From Actinomycetota bacterium (GTDB lineage Bacteria > Actinomycetota > Actinomycetes > Nanopelagicales > Nanopelagicaceae), in assembly GCA_009704445.1 (NCBI GenBank), contig WLED01000037.1:1-10146 (forward strand): DNA of 10,146 bases. The letters are read 5' to 3'. Of the stretch, positions 6,156 through 10,146 are shown one piece after another. Each line of letters starts with the position of its first letter. The stretch's first letter is position 1. A program made the position numbers and the translations under genes. Under the pieces are notes generated by a model that was not told the origin of the DNA, made no database searches, and saw nothing but the letters and a program-made list of their open reading frames with translations.

Positions 6156-6162
6156 GAGCATT

Positions 6163-6210
6163 ATGAGTTCAATGATGAATCCGCATACTCTCAATTGCGG
6201 CGTTTTGTAA
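6163..6210 (+). CDS. Possible 15-residue leader ORF before the helicase
   Basis: The frame MSSMMNPHTLNCGVL ends with TAA at 6208-6210, one base before the helicase GTG at 6212. It begins seven bases after a -10-like TAGGAT, so it would be the first codon of a leaderless transcript. An in-frame ATG at 6154 lies inside the -10 and is less likely. The helicase GTG has no Shine-Dalgarno sequence, so termination and re-initiation from this ORF could deliver ribosomes to it. The peptide shows no run of a single amino acid as in classic attenuators. It could also be a chance ORF. Confidence 0.35.
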   Translation: MSSMMNPHTLNCGVL

Positions 6211-6211
6211 C

Positions 6212-7600
6212 GTGGCTTTAACTTTTGCAGAGCTTCCACTTCGCAGCCTAACGATCGAGGCATTGCATGCCCATGGCTTTTTGGCGCCATTTGCAATCCA
6301 AGAGATGGTTCTTCCTATTGCGTTAGCTGATGGTGACGTAATTGGTCAGGCAAAGACTGGAACTGGAAAAACTCTAGCTTTTGGAATTCCTGTTATCGAG
6401 CGTGTTATTGCACCACATGATGTGGAATGGGAAGCATTTGAGAAAAAAGGTTTACCTCAGGTTTTAATCGTTGTTCCTACTCGTGAACTATGTACTCAAG
6501 TTACTCGCGATATTGAAGAGTTGGCAGCAAATCGCGGAATTCGAACCTTAGCGGTCTACGGTGGACGAGCATTTGAACCACAGATTGAAGCATTGCAGTC
6601 AGGTGTTGAAATTGTTGTTGGAACACCAGGGCGATTGCTTGATCTTTCTCGGCAGGGTCAGCTAAAACTTAAAGAAGTTTCTCGTCTGGTTTTGGATGAA
6701 GCGGACGAAATGTTGGACTTAGGGTTTTTGCCAGATGTTGAAAAGATTTTAGCAAGCACACCAAATCGAGCACAAACAATGTTGTTCTCGGCAACTATGC
6801 CAGGAGACATCATCGCGTTAGCACGTCGATTCATGAATCAACCCATTCACATTCGCACTCAAGACAGCGAAGATGAAGGCGCAGTTGTCACTCGAATTGC
6901 CCAGCATGTTCTTCGTGCACATGCCATGGACAAAATCGAAATGCTTGCTCGAATTTTGCAGGCCAACGGCCGAGGCCCAACAATGGTTTTTTGTAGAACA
7001 AAGCGAACCGCGCAAAAGACAGCAGAAGATTTATTAGAGCGTGGTTTTAAAGCAGCGCCAATTCATGGTGATTTAGGGCAAGGAGCACGCGAAAAAGCCC
7101 TCAGTGATTTTAAGGCTGGTAAATCTGATGTTCTTGTAGCAACCGATGTAGCTGCGCGAGGAATTGATATCGATGGAATAACTCACGTTATTAATTATCA
7201 GTGTCCAGAGGATGAAAAAACCTACGTTCACCGTATCGGTCGTACAGCTCGAGCCGGCGCACATGGAATTGCAGTGACATTTGTGGATTGGGATGAACTT
7301 GCTCGATGGAAGATGATTAATACTGTTTTAGAACTTGGACTAGCCGAACCTGAAGAGACGTACTCCTCATCAGAACATCTCTACAAAGCACTTGATATCC
7401 CAGCTGGTTCAACTGGGCGCATGGTCAAGGCCAAACCTGTAACAAAAACTGACTCTCAATCTGTTTCTCGATCAAGTAGTAAACCCGCTAGAAGAGTTGA
7501 AAATCAAAGAGATAAAGGTTCTGTGCAGGCCAAAAAAGATGTACTGACGCCAAAGACTGAACGCTCGCGTGTTCGAACTAAAAAATTTAAAGAGAGTTAA
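6212..7600 (+). CDS. rhlE: DEAD-box ATP-dependent RNA helicase, RhlE type
   Basis: The 462-residue protein unwinds RNA duplexes using ATP, probably in ribosome assembly or RNA decay. It has the Q motif with PFAIQ (26-30), motif I AKTGTGKT (47-54), PTREL (89-93), TPGR (138-141), DEAD (162-165) and SAT (193-195). These are followed by the second RecA domain with ARGID (315-319) and HRIGRTAR (340-347). The tail after about residue 400 is basic and low in complexity (rich in K, R and S), as expected for an RNA-binding extension. The start is GTG: the family N-terminus TFAELPL follows at once, and no ATG lies in frame upstream. There is no ribosome-binding site; a short ORF ends one base before. 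It is the likely counterpart of mycobacterial Rv3211; the family name rhlE or deaD is used loosely in actinobacteria. Confidence 0.92.
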   Translation: MALTFAELPLRSLTIEALHAHGFLAPFAIQEMVLPIALADGDVIGQAKTGTGKTLAFGIPVIERVIAPHDVEWEAFEKKGLPQVLIVVPTRELCTQVTRDIEELAANRGIRTLAVYGGRAFEPQIEALQSGVEIVVGTPGRLLDLSRQGQLKLKEVSRLVLDEADEMLDLGFLPDVEKILASTPNRAQTMLFSATMPGDIIALARRFMNQPIHIRTQDSEDEGAVVTRIAQHVLRAHAMDKIEMLARILQANGRGPTMVFCRTKRTAQKTAEDLLERGFKAAPIHGDLGQGAREKALSDFKAGKSDVLVATDVAARGIDIDGITHVINYQCPEDEKTYVHRIGRTARAGAHGIAVTFVDWDELARWKMINTVLELGLAEPEETYSSSEHLYKALDIPAGSTGRMVKAKPVTKTDSQSVSRSSSKPARRVENQRDKGSVQAKKDVLTPKTERSRVRTKKFKES

Positions 7601-7606
7601 TCTCTT
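7580..7606 (-). terminator. Probable terminator of the EamA-PHP-marC operon
   Basis: AAGAGA (7590-7595) and TCTCTT (7601-7606) form a 6-bp stem around GTTAA, which includes the helicase stop codon. On the minus strand the hairpin is followed by TAAA and then six T (7585-7580). The stem is AT-rich and the U-run is displaced by four bases, so efficiency may be low. It overlaps the end of the convergent helicase gene. Confidence 0.35.
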
Positions 7607-7623
7607 ACAAAAGATATATCTGT

Positions 7624-8235
7624 TTAGTTTGCAACAAATACTCTAATTGCATCAACCAACATCTGTACCGCAATCGCAGCCAGAAGTAAGCCTGCAATTC
7701 TTGCTACCAAAGTAACACCAGATTCTTTGATAACTTTCAAAATTGTTGTAGATGCCATCAATGCCGCGGCAATAGCAACATGGACGGCAATCACAGCTGC
7801 GATTAGTCCTGCTGCCATTTCCGGTGTATTTGCTTGCTGCACAAAGATCATGGTTGCAACAATTGCACCTGGTCCTGCCAAGATTGGAGTACCTAGTGGA
7901 ACTAGTGCAACATTTGAATCTGAATCTTCACCATACTTAGAGGTGTCACCAGTTAAAAGCTCCAGAGCGACTAATAGAAGTAAGAGCGCACCGGCTGCTT
8001 GTAAGGCCTCCATTGAGATATTGAGATATCCAAGAATAAATCGACCAAAGAGGGCGAAAATTGAAATAACAAGCAATGAAACTGCTGCAGCCTGTATTGC
8101 AAGAATTCGACGCACTCGCGGAGTCTTATCTGCTACTAGCCCTAAGAAAATTGGTGTTGCACCCGGTGGATCCATGATGACAAACAAAGTCACGAAGGAT
8201 TGAACAGCAAAAGTTATTGCACTGATCTCGTTCAT
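7624..8235 (-). CDS. MarC-family integral membrane protein
   Basis: The 203-residue protein belongs to the MarC family (formerly UPF0056), six-helix inner-membrane proteins without an established substrate. Likely transmembrane segments are at about 6-31, 45-68, 75-94, 117-135, 141-161 and 175-200. The two family half-motifs are visible: MDPPGATPIF at 21-30 after the first helix and PLGTPILAGPGAI at 113-125 before the fourth, with an acidic loop between (about 94-108). The N-terminal ATG overlaps the stop of the PHP gene by four bases, so it is the last gene of a coupled three-gene operon. Early links of MarC to multiple antibiotic resistance in E. coli were not upheld, so no resistance role should be inferred. 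Confidence 0.88.
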   Translation of the reverse strand: MNEISAITFAVQSFVTLFVIMDPPGATPIFLGLVADKTPRVRRILAIQAAAVSLLVISIFALFGRFILGYLNISMEALQAAGALLLLLVALELLTGDTSKYGEDSDSNVALVPLGTPILAGPGAIVATMIFVQQANTPEMAAGLIAAVIAVHVAIAAALMASTTILKVIKESGVTLVARIAGLLLAAIAVQMLVDAIRVFVAN

Positions 8236-9077
8236 AGTGAAACAACCCTTCTAGCATTTGCTGCAGACTCTAACTTCTCCCATTGTGCCCTATCAGTGTG
8301 GTTCTCTGCTAATGAATTAAGTTTTCCGGTTCCGTGATAGTCACTACTTCCCGTGATTACCAAATCTAATTCGGTGGCAATTGCACGCAGCATTGCCCGC
8401 TCTGATGGATTGTGATCACGATGATCCACTTCAATTCCATTTAATCCAGCTGTTACTAAATCTGCAAAATCATCAACGCCCAAAATCTGTCCCCGCCTAG
8501 AAGCAAATGGGTGGGCAATTACGGCAACTCCCCCAGCCCGACGGATTAACTTGACGGCCTCAATCGGAGTTGGCGCAGCATGTGAAACGTAAAATCGCGA
8601 CTCATTGTGCAATAGATCGGTAAATGCCTCATCCCGTGACTTAACAATTTTTTTGTTTACAAGTGCATCAGCAAGATGAGGACGACCCATAGTGGCACCG
8701 GCTGGCATCGCTTTTTCTACATCTTCAATGGAGATATCAAAACCTTCGGCCTGCATTTTCTGAATCATTTTTCTCATCCTTGGCAAACGACCGTCGCGAG
8801 TTTCTTCTAGAACCGTTTGCATTTCTTGATGCAGAGGATCAAACAAAAGTCCAAGCATGTGAACGCTTATGCCATCATCAGTCAAGCACGATATCTCGGC
8901 GCCTAAGGCAAGCTTTAGATTTCCACGAAGGCTCTCCGTTGCTTCTTGCCAACCCGAAGTTGTGTCGTGATCGCTAATTCCCAAAACCTCTAGACCCTGA
9001 ACAATGGCTTTGTTAACTAACTCGCGTGGTGAATCAGTTCCATCACTGGAAGTTGTATGAGTGTGCAGATCAATCAT
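8232..9077 (-). CDS. PHP-domain metal-dependent phosphoesterase (RNase AM/YciV-like)
   Basis: The 281-residue protein has all the metal-site motifs of the PHP superfamily: HTH at 5-7, SDGT at 11-14, DHD at 36-38, E61, H73 in VHMLGL, GRPH at 131-134, AHPF at 188-191, E216 and H219, and SSDYHGT at 244-250. This arrangement matches the YciV/TrpH group. E. coli YciV (RNase AM) is a 5'-3' exonuclease that trims ribosomal RNA precursors, and others hydrolyse 3',5'-nucleoside bisphosphates. The substrate here is not fixed by sequence. It is cytoplasmic, with no signal peptide. The gene overlaps the upstream EamA gene by eight bases and marC by four. It is not a DNA polymerase III subunit or histidinol phosphatase, judged by its length and motif context. 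Confidence 0.88.
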   Translation of the reverse strand: MIDLHTHTTSSDGTDSPRELVNKAIVQGLEVLGISDHDTTSGWQEATESLRGNLKLALGAEISCLTDDGISVHMLGLLFDPLHQEMQTVLEETRDGRLPRMRKMIQKMQAEGFDISIEDVEKAMPAGATMGRPHLADALVNKKIVKSRDEAFTDLLHNESRFYVSHAAPTPIEAVKLIRRAGGVAVIAHPFASRRGQILGVDDFADLVTAGLNGIEVDHRDHNPSERAMLRAIATELDLVITGSSDYHGTGKLNSLAENHTDRAQWEKLESAANARRVVSL

Positions 9078-9969
9078 TACTTACACCTCTAGTTCTAGTG
9101 ACAACAAGCACGCAGCCAACCAAAATTAAAACAATCCCTGGAATAATTCCGATCGGTGGTTTTTGTCCTAGCCACCATAGGGCAAGTAGTGCGCTGAGTG
9201 GAACTTCAAAGAAGACAATCAAAGAAACAACTGCCGGTGATACTCTTTTTAATACTGAGTTAAACATTGTATGTCCTAGCAATTGCGCGCCGACAATTAA
9301 CCCAAGAAGAATGAGCCACTCTTTTCCTGAGAAATTAGTTATCTCATTTCCGGCAATCAAGGCCATGGGAAGAGCCGTCATTGAGCAGACAAAATAACAG
9401 ATAGTTGTATAGGTAGAGGTTTCTAAAGTTCTTTGCGCCTTAGCCCCAGCCATTATGTAAGCCGCTGCGAGGGCTGCAGAAATAATCGCGGCAACATCAC
9501 CAGTAAATGCCCTCACAGAAATTTGAAGATCAACTCCTGAGACAAGGCCTACTCCGACAAAACACACAATCATTCCGAGCCATGCTGACGATGGAATATG
9601 TCCACCACTTAGCTTTACAAAAAGTGCCGTAAAAATTGGTTGCAATGCAACTAAGGCAGTTCCCGCTGCCACAGATGTCATTCGCATTGCCATAAAAAAT
9701 CCAATGAAATGAAGTGCCAATAAAACGCCAGCTATCACTGCCCACTTCACACCTGATCGATCTCTTGCATGACGTAATGCAAATGGAAGCGTGAACAATG
9801 CACCGCCAAGATTTCTCCAAAAAATCAATGTCAGAATTGGCATGCTACTTAATGCAATAAGTGGGCCTGATGTGCCGATTCCAATCATTCCGATGCTTAA
9901 TCGAATGAGATCTGGTTTAGCAGGTATAGCCGTATGGTGATCTCGACTAATTGATTGGCCTGCACTCAT
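9070..9969 (-). CDS. EamA/DMT-superfamily transporter
   Basis: The 299-residue membrane protein has about ten hydrophobic helices arranged as two EamA repeats (roughly residues 22-150 and 155-292), the fold of drug/metabolite exporters. FWRN (50-53), the fourth helix TSVAAGTALVALQPIFTAL (98-116) and the matching ninth-helix region VSPAVVSLIVFFEVPLSALLA (243-263) show the internal duplication. A glycine-rich tenth helix and TRTRG basic end follow. The substrate cannot be deduced; members export amino acids, nucleosides and other metabolites. It is the first gene of the operon with the PHP and MarC proteins. Its ATG (9969) lies six bases after TACCTT without a ribosome-binding site, so the mRNA is probably leaderless. 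It shares a symmetric promoter with the divergent gene at 9992. Confidence 0.88.
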   Translation of the reverse strand: MSAGQSISRDHHTAIPAKPDLIRLSIGMIGIGTSGPLIALSSMPILTLIFWRNLGGALFTLPFALRHARDRSGVKWAVIAGVLLALHFIGFFMAMRMTSVAAGTALVALQPIFTALFVKLSGGHIPSSAWLGMIVCFVGVGLVSGVDLQISVRAFTGDVAAIISAALAAAYIMAGAKAQRTLETSTYTTICYFVCSMTALPMALIAGNEITNFSGKEWLILLGLIVGAQLLGHTMFNSVLKRVSPAVVSLIVFFEVPLSALLALWWLGQKPPIGIIPGIVLILVGCVLVVTRTRGVSND

Positions 9970-9994
9970 AGGACAAAGGTACCCTTAACCTATG
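9967..9994. promoter_or_regulatory. Symmetric bidirectional leaderless promoter
   Basis: The minus-strand -10 TACCTT (9981-9976) and plus-strand -10 TACCCT (9980-9985) overlap at a central TA within the palindrome GGTACC (9978-9983). Each is followed by exactly six bases and an ATG (9969 minus, 9992 plus). The whole 28-base block is an imperfect palindrome with 11 of 14 arm positions matching, bounded by CATAGG and CCTATG. Neither gene has a Shine-Dalgarno sequence. Confidence 0.6.
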
Positions 9995-10146
9995 AGCAGC
10001 AATCTCTTAAACCGAGTATTTCTTGCCCGTCTTGCTGGAACCGCCGTCTTTGATCCAAATGGTGATCCAGTAGGAAAGGTGCGAGATGCTGTTGCGACCC
10101 TTAGAACAAATAATGAACCGCCAAGAATTCTAGGGCTTGTAGTTGA
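9992..10146 (+). CDS. PRC-barrel/MgtE-N-type protein, N-terminal fragment
   Basis: Fifty-one codons are visible before the window ends. The N-terminus reads NRVFLARLAGTAVFDPNGD, then PVGKVRDAVATLR and PPRILGLVV. This is the start typical of actinobacterial proteins that combine a PRC-barrel-like region with an MgtE intracellular N-domain and CBS domains, often annotated as magnesium-transporter-related. The full family is about 400 residues, so most of the gene lies outside and the later domains cannot be confirmed. It is divergent from the EamA gene and probably transcribed from the shared symmetric promoter, with no leader. Confidence 0.7.
   Translation, partial: MSSNLLNRVFLARLAGTAVFDPNGDPVGKVRDAVATLRTNNEPPRILGLVV

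Noticed and set aside
7727..8203. 158-codon open frame on the plus strand
   Set aside because: It lies entirely antisense to marC, whose frame has clear family motifs. The antisense product is a low-complexity Ala/Ile/Ser-rich string with no recognisable domain.
9026..9397. 123-codon open frame on the plus strand
   Set aside because: Antisense to the EamA gene end and the PHP gene start; no ribosome-binding site or -10-like element was evident and the product has no recognisable features.
1..10146. CRISPR arrays, insertion sequences, prophage or defence genes
   Set aside because: No direct-repeat array, transposase, integrase or recognisable defence domain was found; all large genes fit housekeeping families.

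Overview
This window reads as core chromosome of a low-GC, streamlined actinobacterium. The mycothiol deacetylase MshB, the fdxA-dapC pair, a TetR regulator near an RhlE-type helicase, and an MgtE/PRC-type protein are typical actinobacterial neighbours. The AT-rich codon use, tiny intergenic gaps, ATGA overlaps and several start codons placed 6-8 bases after a -10-like hexamer (leaderless mRNAs) fit freshwater Nanopelagicales (acI) best. That assignment is inference. I see no insertion sequence, prophage, CRISPR array, tRNA or rRNA.

Layout. Bases 1-288 hold no complete gene. There is a GC-rich edge that may be the start of a minus-strand gene, a good minus-strand promoter overlapped by a perfect 14-bp palindrome, two further palindromes, and a likely terminator for the next operon. 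The minus-strand operon fdxA-dapC-manC (2640 to 289) encodes a seven-iron ferredoxin, an N-succinyl-diaminopimelate aminotransferase and a mannose-1-phosphate guanylyltransferase-like enzyme, with gaps of 3 bases between genes. Divergent from it, on the plus strand, a 66-residue SH3-like protein overlaps a cysteinyl-tRNA synthetase gene (2738 to 4299).

On the minus strand mshB and a small four-helix membrane protein (5501 to 4324) form a coupled pair. Divergent from mshB across 30 bases is a TetR-family regulator, followed by a possible 15-residue leader ORF and a DEAD-box RNA helicase (5532 to 7600). A convergent minus-strand operon of three overlapping genes follows: EamA-type transporter, PHP-domain phosphoesterase, MarC-family membrane protein (9969 to 7624). 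The last plus-strand gene (from 9992, cut by the window end) starts a PRC/MgtE-N-type protein and shares a strikingly symmetric bidirectional promoter with the EamA gene.

Functionally the window covers lysine/peptidoglycan precursor supply (DapC), mannose activation for glycans (ManC), mycothiol synthesis (MshB), protein synthesis (CysRS), RNA handling (helicase, PHP nuclease candidate) and membrane transport. No new defence or mobile system is evident. The points of interest are regulatory architecture, the stand-alone SH3-like protein and the unusual sequence type of the cysteinyl-tRNA synthetase.
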